A stretch of 64,000 nt of DNA from Cyrtodaria siliqua (Eukaryota > Mollusca > Bivalvia > Adapedonta > Hiatellidae). Within the stretch, counting starts at the first letter, position 1; every line of letters starts with the position of its first letter. The notes under the pieces were generated by a model, which made no database searches, had not been told where the DNA came from, and saw only the letters and a program-made list of their open reading frames with translations. Made by a program: the position numbers and the translations under genes. The stretch spans positions 124,001 to 188,000 of the forward strand of contig JAWPHD010001805.1 in the NCBI GenBank assembly GCA_037043455.1, given 5' to 3'. Positions 11,212 to 22,218 of this stretch are shown piece by piece.

Positions 11212-11817
11212 TACCGTATTTCCTCTATTAGAAGCGCCTTCCCTAATAGAAGCGCCCCCACCTGTTTTAAGAAACCAAATACCGTCTTCAAAAATTAAAA
11301 GTTTCTAAAAAAACACACACTGTTTTTACCGCTAATGGATTTGATTAAATTAAAAGTTCCTAAAAACACACACTGTTTTTACCGCTAATGGATTTGATTA
11401 CGAGAGTTTTATACCTTCGACACCAATATGGTCTATGACAAACCTTAAAGCGCTATCATCATTAATACAAATTTCCGCTTTTATTTATCTCGTTCCTTTC
11501 AATTTACTATTTAGTTTATCTTTTATTATTATTTAATTCATACGCAACCAACCCGTTTTGTAATCGTCAAGTTTGACGGAAATGTGTATCATATAGATGC
11601 AGAGTGATGACAGTAATATACTCAGTACATTGTCAGGTTTAGGTTTAGTCCATACCGGTGTAACAGTAATAGATCGCCGTACAGTAATTCTATAAGGAAA
11701 CAGTCGGTAAAGGAGGTGAAATATATTCAAAACTTGTATCATAATAGTAGCGCCCCCACCCCCCTCTCCCTTCGCTTTCCATAGCGCCCGGGAGCTACTG
11801 TTAGAGGAAATACGGTA
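11212..11817. mobile_element. TIR element bounded by TACCGTATTTCCTCTA
   Basis: The left end TACCGTATTTCCTCTATTAG and the right end, in reverse complement TACCGTATTTCCTCTAACAG, form 16 bp perfect terminal inverted repeats, followed by weaker GCGCC-rich similarity. TA or TAT flanks both sides. Inside is a tandem duplication of about 52 bp at 11297-11400 built on ACACACTGTTTTTACCGC. There is no coding capacity, so it is a non-autonomous DNA transposon of unassigned superfamily. Confidence 0.7.
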
Positions 11818-11953
11818 TATACGACAGCCCAAGTTAAATTCCCTTTAAAAATAACAGGACACTGTCGATTCATATGAAATTCCATGCATATATCATATGG
11901 CTTATATATTTTGCACTACCATCCTTTTTAACAACTTGTTTTGTTCATTTCAG

Positions 11954-12039
11954 AGACACATCATCTGGTTTCCATATGCCCTTCATTCTTCAAATACCAA
12001 TGCAACCCTGAAAGACGTGGATTTAACCAAAAAAGTTGA
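11954..12039 (+). CDS. Candidate terminal exon of unknown gene
   Basis: The acceptor TTGTTTTGTTCATTTCAG is strong. Entering at phase 1, as exon 8876-8951 leaves, the frame reads (E)THHLVSICPSFF then KYQCNPERRGFNQKS and stops at TGA 12037-12039. An AATAAA motif near 12650 could serve a 3' UTR of about 0.6 kb that includes a dispersed repeat. Two Cys and a basic C-terminus are visible, and no family is recognised. Support is the splice site and phase agreement only. Confidence 0.35.
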
Positions 12040-12224
12040 CTATACTGTGATCGCAAAATTCTAAACTCCAGGAAATATATTAATTTAATTAGGCCAAATC
12101 AGAAATGCGGTTAATTTTTCTTCGGCCTTATGCGTTACAGTGTATACTTGTTACTGCGTATCCCGCTTGAGATGTATTCGCCTGATCATGATGGTGATCA
12201 TGATAGTGACTTCAATTTGGCAAT

Positions 12225-12420
12225 CCCGAGGACTGAGCAGTCGTTATTTTTTTAAAGAACCAAAATGATTGATTGATTGAATTGGATTTTATAGTCGCAC
12301 CAACAGCTAAGGTCATATGGCGACTTTCCAGCTTCCATTGGTGGAGGAAGACCCCAGGTGCCCCTCCGGGCAATTTTCGTGCACGGGCGGGCACCTGGGT
12401 AGAACCACCGACGTAGAACC
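12225..12420. repeat. Dispersed repeat with GGCGACTTTCCAGC core
   Basis: Landmarks are GTCGCACCAACAGC, GGTCATATGGCGACTTTCC, GGAGGAAGACCCCAGGTGCC, CACGGGCGGGCACC and GGGTAGAACCACCGACGTAG. I recognise this as a common interspersed sequence of bivalve genomes. A remnant with GGGTAGAACCAC is at 54655-54750. The minus-strand ORF here is a repeat translation. Confidence 0.6.
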
Positions 12421-12984
12421 AAAATGAACATAATTATACCTCACAGAGACTTAATATAATGTGTAAAGCTGTTAAAAAACACCAAATGTATATATACAAT
12501 GTCATACTGCTCACATTCAAAAACGCTTTTGGTGTTTTACATCATTTTAACACATTTTAGGCCATATATGACATTGCTTTTTTTGTTGTAAGTATGAAGT
12601 AAATTTCATTATTGTAGTATTTAATAGATGTTTAGTTTATAAATATAATATAAATAAAATATTGTATTATTTATTCTTTGGTTCAGTTGGATCTATGTAA
12701 AAAAAAGTTTCCATTTGCGTACAGTCATGGATCTGAAACTGAAAAACTGCCTTTTGGGAACACAAGGTCATTTTAATCTATTTATTGTTTATTCAAGCTT
12801 TTTGTAATTAAAGTGACACATGGGCCGATGATGGCAATCTTGAAGTGTACATCAAGCACTGAAATTAGCATCTCGAAACATGTGTTGCTGTACTTAGCGG
12901 TACTCGTCTGATAAAGCAAATGTCACTGGTCTAGCCTGGTCAAGTACAATTCATTGGGTTGAAGAGGGCATAAAAAATATTCGC

Positions 12985-13315
12985 ATGATGGATACATTTA
13001 TATGAGAACTGAACACTTATTTTTGTGTCAACTGCTTAGGATGGCAGACACTTATCAATCACTTTGTCCGTCGTCGTCCGTCTGTCATGCTTTAACCTGC
13101 AACCTAACCTTGGCCATCAATTGAAAAGTATTTTAATTAGGTTCATGAAACTTCACACACATCTTCATCTCAATGAATGTTGTTACACATGTGCAATACC
13201 TCTGACTTTCATTTTAGCAGAGTTATGCCCTATGTATCAGCCTTACCTGCAACCTAACCTTGGAAATAATCAAACAGCACTGTCAGCAGGCGAAGCAAGT
13301 GTTCACTAATTAGTC
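12985..13315 (+). repeat. R3 dispersed repeat (CTTTGTCCGTC type)
   Basis: Shared landmarks with 27335-27500 are GGCAGA-x-ACTT, ATCACTTTGTCC, CCTGCAACCTAACCTTGGCC, GAAAAGTATTT and AAACTTCACACACATCTTCAT. This copy also repeats CCTGCAACCTAACCTTGG internally at 13246-13263. It is a non-coding interspersed repeat, and the ORF drawn across it follows the repeat. Confidence 0.65.
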
Positions 13316-13379
13316 TGGAAACTGATATTTCCATGTCTATACTAGTTTGACATATTAAGCCGTTATGTTTGTTTTGTCA

Positions 13380-13560
13380 AGTGTTGGTGTAGTGGACAGT
13401 GTGGTGCACTTAAAAGCACAGGATCCGGGTTCAAGACTCAACGGCGCCACTGAGTTTCCTCAATGTGTTCGTCATTTCCAATTAGCCTCGTCCATCGTAA
13501 GCGGACATAAATCCTTATATCCGAAGTTTATATATTGCAGTCTATTCTCTGTTTAATAAG
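13380..13560 (+). mobile_element. tRNA-derived SINE with head
   Basis: A tRNA-like head has an A-box-like TGGTGTAGTGG and a B-box-like GGTTCAAGACTC about 45 nt apart. It is followed by a body (GTTCGTCATTTCCAATTAGC, TCGTCCATCGTAAGCGG) matching the SINE at 10615. The 3' part is lost. The A-box to B-box spacing is tRNA-like. Confidence 0.65.
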
Positions 13561-14804
13561 CAAAAATAGGAGTAGGGCGGTTTCCCAGATTCCAGTGAGA
13601 CACCTACCATGACCAGATCCGCCTTTTTATGGGTGAGGTGGGTGATGGTGGTGGTGACGGGCAGGAGGGGCCGGTGAGGGATAACCAAATAAATTGGACT
13701 GCAGCTTTGTTTTAGTATATGCTGCATAATATGGTGATGCTCGCCAATAAAAAATAAATAAAAAAACATTAACACACCAGCGGGTGGCCAGTTGAGTTCC
13801 ATAATTCCAGATTGGCCATCAAAATGCACAACGAGAAGTTGAACAGCGGTCAACCTTTTTAAATATAGGCTACAGACTACTTTTCAGACTTTAGTGTGAG
13901 CCCCTTCACCGAATACCGAATACGCACCTGTAGACGTTCAATGACCGACAGTCGTTATATTTTTTGACCGACAGTGCAGAGTCGAAACTTTTATCGTTTT
14001 AGCGTGTAATTTTGATAAAGAAATACCATGATGTTCGTAACATGTAGTACACGTCATGAACTGTTTAAGCTTAAACAACATATTTTTAGTATCTTCTTAT
14101 ATTTCATTAGAAAAGAACACAAGTGTTACCATTTTTAAACGCATTTTAACAAGGCATCTCTTACGAGTTGTTTCCCCTCGCTTCGAAATTTTAAATGGGT
14201 GAATCTCGCAATTTCTCGCGCAGTAAAGCATCTAAAAGTCAATACAGCTGAAGATGACGAAACTTAAAGGGGAACTGAAATTTTAATCATGTAAACTTGT
14301 TACAAACTTTCAGATTACGCGTTTAAAAAAAAAGAAAATGGCGGTCGTTTCACTTTTTTTTGACGTTGACGGAAAATAACGTACTACTTTCCGTTGTCAT
14401 GTGTTGCTATGATAAGTAGACGGCGGAGCTAAATAGCCACTCTGCTTCCCACCTGAATTTTAGTTTTTAGTCGACTGTGTTTTGTGAAAGCTACATTTCC
14501 TGTTGGAAGTTTATGCCTATTTCTGTGGTGGTATGTCGAATACATTACGTTTCTCCGCATCAAACGTGAGACAGTCTTCAGGTCTCATTATCCTATTACC
14601 TATTCTGAAGGCTCACGTGCCTAGAGACTAAAGAACACAAGAACACAATTCGTCTTTCCTTTAGAAAACTTCTTCAGTGCAAAAGACAGATGATAAAGAA
14701 AATCCCATGCTGATATGACGTTTCATTCAACTTTTAATTTACAGTGTTTAACAGAACCACCAAATATTTAGTTCGAATGTGTCTTGATTTTGTATTTTTC
14801 ATAG

Positions 14805-14842
14805 GGGTCACATAAATATCAACGAGGAAAACAAAACTCCTG
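14805..14842 (+). other. Exon-like 38 nt segment kept in copies A and B
   Basis: The acceptor TGTATTTTTCATAG and donor CTG|GTAAAT bound 38 nt. Copy B keeps the same length and both signals at 24592-24629, with donor GTATGT. In the frame reading (x)HININEENKTP, two of the three A/B differences are synonymous. Copy C1 (about 32110) has indels and would not work. This is weak evidence for a relict exon in the duplicated unit. Confidence 0.2.
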
Positions 14843-15489
14843 GTAAATGGACGTATTTTATTGTTTTAAATTACTGGTCTATTTTTTATATTGGCTAGAC
14901 AAACAACAGGGTCTGCTGAAAAGCACTGAAGATCATGTGTTAGGAAAGGTTGTACAGTAACCATATGGGTAAATTAATTGTGATGTGAGACCTGAAGTGT
15001 AGCTATTTTTGGATCCTGGTCACAAAACCAAAAGCGTCAGATTTTGTAAACCAGCAATATTTTTGATCCAATTTGTCTGTGTGAATTTGAAGTAATGGTT
15101 TGTCAGACAATTGCAACAAGTTGTTGGTACAGATGAAGAATGAGTTAGATATATATCGTGTTCTGTATATGTCCATGTCAGCAACAGTATTTGATAAGCG
15201 TCTCGAAATCGCCCTTTCAGACGATATGTGCGCATGTGTGTATACTTGATTGACAGCTGTGAAAACATATGTTAGAGAAAATATTATGTGTTCTGTAAGT
15301 AGTCACTTTTCTGTAAGTAGATGACATACATATATCAGACAGCTAATCTGATATATTTGATAGCTACCATATAGTTGATATTTAATATTTAAAACCACTA
15401 TCTGGACAATAACAGACACATTTTACAAAAGATGCACACCTATTCTAAGCATATTGACGATACCGTATATATCTAACTTAAATTAGAGA
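14843..15489. other. Unit segment absent from copy B, no gene seen
   Basis: The segment aligns with C1 (32160-32800). Copy B lacks about 600 bp, from 15008 to 15605, joining at a CTTTTTTTGCC stretch inside R1. No supported coding sequence was seen. The minus-strand ORF at 15020-15268 has a counterpart in C1 but no protein-level signal. Confidence 0.4.
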
Positions 15490-15800
15490 ATAGTTCATGG
15501 CGGGGATTTCTTTCTCTACACTATCACGTTTTATTGGGATGACAGTAGGGTAAGTGTGAGGTTGGGGCACCCTAGAACCTGGTTTAACTCCCCCGGCGGC
15601 TTTTTTTTGCCACTGACCGTTCCAAGGCGGTAGCCCTATTATCAACCTTTTTTATGTTTGTGACATCATTTGTCTTTATTCCTTATTAACATTGCCATTC
15701 ATGTTTGTCGTTTTGCATGTTTTGGGGTTTACTGTGAAAACTGCAGTACCTGTTCGACATTTAAACTTATTTTTACATATGTTACGTGTCGAATCCGAAC
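15490..15800 (+). repeat. R1 dispersed repeat
   Basis: A full R1 core runs from GGCGGGGATTTCTTTCTCTA through GGGATGACAGTAGGGTAAG, CCCTAGAACCTGGTTTAA and GACCGTTCCAAGGCGGTAGC to CAGTACCTGTTCGAC. Orthologues are at 32805-33090 (C1) and, 5'-truncated by deletion, at 24790-24995 (B). Confidence 0.85.
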
Positions 15801-16221
15801 TGTTAACTACACTATAAACGTTTTAACCGGCCTGACAATTGTTTTTGTTGCGAAGCTTCGAATTTTAAGTTACGAACTCGTAATTCATTTTTAGCATTTT
15901 CAGTAAGATGTATTGTTAATAATAGTGAATATATCTACACATTTAATCGACAAACATAGTTTATGAACTCAACACATAGAGAGAATTTGGAAAAACGATT
16001 TAGTAGTGAAATTTGGTGGTTTAGTTTCTTTAAAGTAGTAAACAGCTCATAAGTGTATGCACAGTGTGCACAAAAGGGATTGCTTTGATTGTTGTGTGCG
16101 TATTTTTCATCTGTCAAATTTTTGTTATGACATGATTACGGAGAATGAGTATGCTGATGAAGTGGAATTCTTCATTATGATATACATGGATACAGTTCTT
16201 CAATTTTCTAATTCGTTTCAG

Positions 16222-16345
16222 TTCAGCTAAAGTTTCACCTTCAATGATGATTTTTCTGGGATGTACATTTTTGTGTAGCATTTTCAGAAAGCAGGTGACA
16301 CAAACCATGTTTGGTGGACATTTGGACAAAATGGCAGATACATAC
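16222..16345 (+). CDS. Candidate internal exon in copy A edge, strand uncertain
   Basis: The plus strand has a strong acceptor (TTTTCTAATTCGTTTCAG) and a consensus donor (TAC|GTAAGT) enclosing 124 nt. One frame is open throughout (SAKVSPSMMIFLGCTFLCSI, then VTQTMFGGHLDKMADTY), entering with one spare base and leaving at phase 0. The opposite strand is also open and looks protein-like (KIIIEGETLAELKRIRKLKN) but lacks clear splice signals. Copy B lost this segment (junction near 25387). No family is recognised. Confidence 0.3.
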
Positions 16346-17049
16346 GTAAGTTACAAAATTACTACGGTTGGTGGTTTTTCTTATGTATGTTTGTATTAAA
16401 GGCACAACATAGAAAAAAAATCAAATGATACACTACCTTGCATATTTCTGCATACTTTCTAAAATATTGAAGATCCAAGCTAAGTTGTTGTTTTTATTTG
16501 ACATACATAGAACAGTGACTAGTCCAAATCATAGTTCAAATGGAACTTATAACGTCATACTGTGCTTTGGTTTCATTAAAAATATACATAGGAGGATTAT
16601 ATTGACAACTAGTGTTCATATAATTAAAAAAAGTGAACTTGTATCTGAAAAGAATAATTTAAACGAGCCTTAAAACATCAGTTACTAATAATGATTCATA
16701 CAACACAACTAGCCGTGTCGTCTAGTTTCCTGGCGAAACTTTTTCTTAAACAATAAATAATCATACGGATGGTGAGTCCCAGTTTTGTGCATATGAACAT
16801 TGAATATCAATATACAACACATTAGGTTGACGGTTGTATTCGTATTTGAATTGACACCCATACTGTTTCCGGATCGCACAGTCCGTTTTAAATTTAGTAT
16901 TTGTGTCGCATCAATGCAAATTGAGCCACACTTGCGATGCGCCACTATACTGATGATAAACCAATAGGAGCTTGGCGGATCATCATGTCAGTGCTATGAT
17001 ATTGGTCTCGGACAAGATTAAACAAATCCATAAAAGCTATAATGGTTCA

Positions 17050-17365
17050 CCTGTAAATATAGATATAAAAATCGAACAGGAAAAGTAGCATTCAAGGACG
17101 ACAGTCAACCACAAACACACAGAGAAACAAATACAAATTTAAAGATGAATAAAAGGCCAAATAAGACGTCACAAACACAAAAGGGTTGACAATAAGGCTA
17201 CCGCCTTGGAACGGTCAGTGGCAAAAAAAGGCCGCTGGAGGTTTAAACCAGGTTCTAGGGAGCACCAAATCTCACACTTACCCTACTGTCATCCCAATTA
17301 AACGGGACAGTGTAAATAAAGAAATCCCAGCCATGAACTATTCTTTAACCACAAAGCAGCATTAA
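17050..17365 (-). repeat. R1 dispersed repeat, minus strand (orthologue of 795-1110)
   Basis: This is a complete minus-strand R1 core with the usual tail order AATCGAACAGGAAAAGTAGC, GACGACAGTCAACCACAAAC, GTCACAAACACAAAAGGG, TTGGAACGGTCAGTGGC, GGTTTAAACCAGGTTCTAGG and AAAGAAATCCCAGCCATG. It is better preserved than its copy-A counterpart. Confidence 0.85.
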
Positions 17366-17474
17366 AACAATTAAAACATAAGGGTTTATTTTAATCATAA
17401 AATTCACTTGTTTCATCGGAATGTATATAAAAACACAGGCAGGTCTAAAAGTCGAATCGTATATGCAAAGGAAG

Positions 17475-17545
17475 ATTTGAATTTAATTGAATGTTATTTA
17501 ACTGCTCATCAACACAGTATAGCTGCCCCAGAGAGAGGGGAAGGA
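17475..17545 (-). mobile_element. 3' end of SINE, minus strand
   Basis: The sequence AACTGCTCATCAACACAGTA, GCTGCCCCAGAGAGAGGGGA is the reverse complement of the 3' part of the SINE at 10615-10875. It lies where copy A has an R1 instead. It is heavily 5'-truncated. Confidence 0.65.
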
Positions 17546-19030
17546 TACAAATGTGTCTGATTTAAATTTGACACATTTTTATATTTTGTATTCTAAAGGG
17601 ACAAAAACATGATGCATGAGCCTAAAATGTCTCCATATGTGCAAGGACATTCAGTCTGCAGAGTAATATATGCTATTCTATGTTACGCATCCGGAATAAT
17701 GTAAACATATACACTATATGGCTATATATTTGCATATTTCAAAGGAGCCACATTGTACAGTTCTACATAACGTTTATGACAATGAGGTGTCATAAAAGCT
17801 CGGTACTTAATGTGCTTAAACTAACAATAAAAGTATGATAGAAATGATCGCAACCGGACAAGAAAATCTGTCACGATAACGTGTAATAGTGAAAATAAGG
17901 AATAATAGACCATGTGTCTATCTGTATGGCATATACTAATCTTTGATAAGTTACAGCATCACTCAACATAGACGACTAAACGATTTAAAATTAGACGACT
18001 TTATAAATAAGGCACTTGGCGGATGATGCAATCACACTTGATTTGGTTTCCGCTGTTTAAATAAAACAATGTGCATCGTCTTACACTGAAACCAAAAACA
18101 TTTGTTGATAACGTGAATGAATGCCGAATAAATAAATAAATTATAGATTGTATTCATGACATTCTTCCACAACCGAAAGCGCCAATTATCGACACGTCTT
18201 TAGAACATGGCCCAAGCTTTCCCATCAGAATGCTACTTAATGAAACTAAGGGGGCGAACACTGTAATACATAACAATGTCATCAGAAATTTAAGTATGTA
18301 TATCTTCAAATGTTTTAAAGTCAAGAAACAGATTATTTGACAATATAATGAAAATCGTCTTAATCCATATTTGACATCCAATTAATGTAACTTTGTTTTT
18401 ATATTTGGTTATCATATATGCATGTTATTTAAGTCTAAATAAACCTAAGACAACCTTGTTAAATAAGAACAATGTATTAGGGTATCCATAAGATAATGAT
18501 TTATTTTGTATGTGAATACTTGCTACCAGAATTCTTACAGAAACAACACTCTAGCCTAGACTTTAAGATAAAGCATATATTTATCCATTGAACGTGATCT
18601 GGAAAACGTCATGCGTTCCGCTAGATATTTACATTAAATCATTCATTTGCTTACCTTCAAGCCATAAATCAAATGGACACTTTGCAATCGAATTTACTCA
18701 AGGGACAGACGAAGCCGTCGTTTGGAATTTGGTACGATTGATTTACAGCAGGATGCTTTACAATCGATAGATATTTATTCTTGAGTATCATCTAAACTAC
18801 AAACATGTCTATAAACGAAACCGACACGTCTATATTTTAGGCTACTTTATCGTGCGCATTAACTCTTGTGCTCAATAAATGCGCATACACATGCAGAATA
18901 ACCGCTCACTCAGCACACTATTATTGCTATTTGACGCATAATAATGTAATGGTATGACAAGCAGTCAATTTTTTTAGCCGGAGAAGAATAGTTGCTGAGA
19001 GATAATATCATTATATCTGGGGAGATATTG

Positions 19031-19490
19031 AAGGTCTCACTTCACAGTTAGCTCCCTTGAAAGCCACGGTAGGATAAAACTTGCGCCATAAAAAGCAGTA
19101 ATGTGTTGTTCGGTTTTAAATATTTTTAATAATTGCTGACAGATATATGTATTGCTGTTGCAGGTGAGATGAACACAGTCTGAAATTGGATGTGCAGCTA
19201 TTAGACGACAATGTCACCAGAATATGACAGTTTTATGGGGGTTGAAGCAGTGTAGGAATTCTGGTACAAACTCTGGAGTAAAAGCCCAAAATAGAGCAAA
19301 GGATGCCACCACTCCAATTAAAAAAGAAAAAACCTGGTCAACGTACCATATTTTGTACATTTTTGTGTGGGCAAATGACTGTGTTTCATAAATAAGTGAA
19401 TGTTAGCTTGGAAACTTTAGGTTCGAAATGGCCCAGTAAACTTTATTCATATAGGCCAACATAGTAAAAGTGTACTGTGTTGTGAGACCT
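19031..19490. mobile_element. Copy-B-specific TIR insertion, about 460 bp
   Basis: Copies A (about 3190) and D (about 34745) read GAGATAT(TGAGACAC) straight through. Copy B opens at this point with AGGTCTCACTTCACAGT and closes with a near-complementary ACTGTGTTGTGAGACCT, giving 17 bp TIRs with two mismatches. The target duplication is short, at most GA. No ORF of note is inside. This is a non-autonomous DNA element that inserted after the duplication, or was lost precisely from the others. Confidence 0.7.
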
Positions 19491-19884
19491 AGAGACATAA
19501 AATGTCACGAGAACTTAAGTTGGTTATCATTCACACCTCCCGAACATTTTTTTCTATGATACACATTATTTCCTAAAGTGTAAACCTTCGGATCTCCACA
19601 CCCAACTCCTTAAGGAACTTCTTCAATATAAAAGCTTTGTGGTAAGGCTCGCTTGCAGTCTTTATCATCGATGTTACCTACTAAACATTGTATATATAAT
19701 CAAACCATAATACCTCGTTCCACTTTCGTATGTACCCATTAACTGACAACAGAGCGGTATGACAGGTTTGCGAAGTTAATTTTCACTGAATACCCCCACC
19801 AGTACCTCACCATTCACAGTGGGTTGGTTTTTTAAATGTTAATCATGCTTTATTAAGTTTAAAGTTGAAAAACGCATTTTCTTG

Positions 19885-20170
19885 CGGGAAGTGGACTTCC
19901 GTCTCGCATGCGGGAGGTCATGGGTTCGATTCCCGGCCGGGCTACACCAACTACTAGTAATTCATACAAACGGCGCTAGTATCTCCCTTGCTTGACGTTC
20001 AGCATATAAATGGTTGTGCTAGTACAGGTCGGCCCGTTGTCAGTATAATGTGACTGATGGTATGATATGGTATTCCACCGTGGCAGCATTATACACGTAT
20101 ACATTGAGCTCGCTGCTACAAGTGGATATCACCGTGAATGACTATTAAATGCGATGTTAAAATGAATACT
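19885..20170 (+). mobile_element. tRNA-derived SINE, copy B
   Basis: This is the orthologue of 3565-3870, with the fuller head GCGGGAGGTCATGGGTTCGA then TTCCCGGCCGGGCTACACC. The body landmarks GTCGGCCCGTTGTCAG, TATAATGTGACTGATGG and CCGTGGCAGCATTATAC follow. Still no A-box or 5' acceptor strand is present. Confidence 0.75.
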
Positions 20171-20699
20171 TCTTTCTAATACACTATTTAACATTTAAAA
20201 AAACGCACGACAAGCGTGACAATGTTAAAACCCTTTTCTACATAACTTGAATAGTCGCAACTCATTATCATTAATCACTGGAACAGTTCTAAAGTGGAGG
20301 AAATGGTTTACCACCACCAATTACTTGTAAACCTCTGAGATATAATAAAAAGTATTCCCTCCTTTTTCATGTTTTTTGATGGAAATAGGCATTATAAGTA
20401 GGGGGAAACTGCACATTTCTATTCGATTTTGTTGTTGTATGTATAAGAAGCCTATTAATAGGTTTGACTGGATCACTGATGAACATTTTCGAAATTTCGA
20501 CTCTATGCTTACACTTTGTGAGCAACCGTCAATGAAAACAGCTCTACCCTTGACCTGTTTGGTATCATACAATAACTTTTTTACATGTCTTGTGACTCCA
20601 TCTTTTCCGGAGATTTTTCAAGTGGTAAATAAATATTCTACATGAAAATTACACTGCGGCATTATCCATATCTGTGTTGAAGTTGCAGCAAATCAGTAA

Positions 20700-20915
20700 T
20701 ATGTGACATTTAAACATTGGTATGGGGAAATTAATTAGTTCTTTCACACTTATAGAAATCACAGCACCCAACCGTAATGGCATCTTAGGTCCGCACTGCA
20801 CCACAAACAAAGCGCAGTTTAAATATACAATGAAAAGGACAATACTCATCCCAACGAGTGGTGAAGACAGGATTACCGACGTGGAACTGTCAGTATGCAA
20901 TAAGGCCTAATGGTG
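20700..20915 (-). repeat. R2 dispersed repeat, copy B
   Basis: Orthologue of 4335-4600. The minus strand reads TTAGGCCTTATTGCATACTG, CGTCGGTAATCCTGTC and TTCACCACTCGTTGGG. The plus and minus ORFs over it in copies A and B are similar only because the DNA is duplicated. Confidence 0.7.
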
Positions 20916-22218
20916 GACATAACTCGATTTTATGTGCACACAACCTCTCTATTATCCTGTCCTCAACGCTCAAGTTTATTCAGTGAAAGGCCAATTTCCA
21001 GTATTATCTCAACGGAGTATTACAGTACTATAATAGTCCACTTCCACGTGACAATAAGTCTCTTGGTTGATCCCAACAGTGTCTCGCGCTTAACACACCT
21101 ATTTTAAAACGTTGATTCGTAAACATCATGTTATTATATTATAGTCTAATAATTATACAAACATTTCAATAGTAATACATACAGGATCTTATATGAGAGG
21201 GCATGTATAAAACAAATATTATGATTGCTAACGAGTTTATGTTCGATTTTTACAAACAATTCCACAGTGGTTCTCTTTAATAATAATGTACAGCACATGT
21301 ACTTATCTTGTCAATAAACCGTGGCTCTCTTCTAGTGTCTCTTATCAAAACGTCCTACCAATACTGGTATAGTGAATATGAGATAAAAGAGGGCACATGT
21401 TACCAATATTGGAATAGTGAATATTTCGGGAAAGGGGTTTATAGCGCCAAATCACAGTTCATAGAAGATATAGTATCCAGTTGCACAATAATACCAGCAT
21501 CATAACAATAAAGCAATTGCAAACTGTTTTGAGACAGTTGGTTAGTTGGTGGGTTTGGTGGCGTTTACGTCATTTTCAGCACATGTTAGTCTACATATGA
21601 CGATATAATATTTAGTGTTTTTTAATTGTTTAGACATCCCAACTTTTAATGGGTAGAACAAATACTGAATACCTCCTTCATCCTTAAGAATCGAAAATGT
21701 GTCACTTAAAATGTGAGCTCCCAGTGGGATTTGAACCTGAGCGGTGAGATGTGAGGAGGTTTCAGACAAACCAACCGACCACGGAGTCGAGACAGGAAAA
21801 GGAAGACATTTTACAATGAAATAAAATGAAAAGAAAATAAATATCACAATTTTACTAGTTTCAATGCCTAATAATAATCGGCACTTTATATATGTATTGC
21901 ACGGATACAAGTTAGATGTCTTAGCATAAGTCAGAGATACCGTTAGGGTTAGGTTAAAGTTCAGGTTTAGGGTCACGTTTAGTTGAAAGTTAAACTGTTA
22001 AAACAATGCAAGTGAGTTAAAATCTCCAATTAAGATTTCCTATCAGAGTTGCTACTACCCTGAAACTGACATAACGCATGTAACCGGTGCTAAGGAACAC
22101 GCATTCCGCATGACAGCATACATGAAAGAGCTCAGTTAATTTCAGCTTATTCCAAACATGTGGAACGGCGGCGAAAATAAAACCTAATACAACTAATTTA
22201 CTCAATTAAAATGCGCAA
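20916..22218. other. Copy B unit segment without gene
   Basis: The segment aligns with A (4601-5508) and D (35706-36987). It includes about 390 bp at 21130-21505 that A lacks and D keeps, with two near-repeats of CAATATTGGAATAGTGAATAT-type sequence. A tRNA-like sequence on the minus strand at 21716-21796 (GGTTCAAATCC B-box, TGGTCGGTTGG A-box-like) is listed separately. The 144-codon minus-strand ORF at 21542-21976 crosses the tRNA-like element and is broken in the other copies. Confidence 0.4.
21716..21796 (-). repeat. tRNA-like sequence, copy B
   Basis: Minus strand: CTCCGTGGTCGGTTGG, then AACCTCCTCACATCTCACCG, then GGTTCAAATCCCACTGGGAG. It is the orthologue of 5021-5100. A-box-like and B-box-like motifs are both present, but the acceptor stem pairs poorly. 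Confidence 0.5.

Larger units (their letters stand above)
7374..14455. mobile_element. A-only 7.08 kb block inserted in R1
   Basis: Copies B (24230-24275) and C1 (31753-31800) read straight through from GTTAATTTTA into the GGTCGACTGTG segment. Copy A leaves the alignment after GTTAAT at 7373 and rejoins it at AATTTTAG (14456), sharing only AAT at both edges as a possible 3 bp target duplication. The block starts CAGTGCAGCAGCAG and ends TTCCCACCTG, with no long terminal inverted repeat. It contains a palindrome, two TIR elements, two SINE copies, two other dispersed repeats and candidate exons. It may be a composite insertion or translocated DNA. Deletion from an ancestor of B and C1 is the alternative. 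Confidence 0.6.
381..16530. repeat. Large duplicated unit, copy A (interrupted)
   Basis: Copy A aligns with copy B (16641-25432) from 381/16641 rightward, at roughly nine identical bases in ten by eye. Matching landmarks include 1930/17671, 3572/19889, 5509/22219, 6440/23237 and 15681/24874. The alignment is broken by an A-only 7.08 kb block at 7374-14455, and by about 390 bp missing near 4815 that copies B and D retain. The right edge of the match is near 16186, with a further matching piece at 16488-16525. The unit holds many dispersed repeats but no convincing complete gene. Confidence 0.85.

Noticed and set aside
21542..21976. 144-codon minus-strand ORF in copy B
   Set aside because: It crosses the tRNA-like repeat, and the corresponding frames in A, C1 and D are broken.
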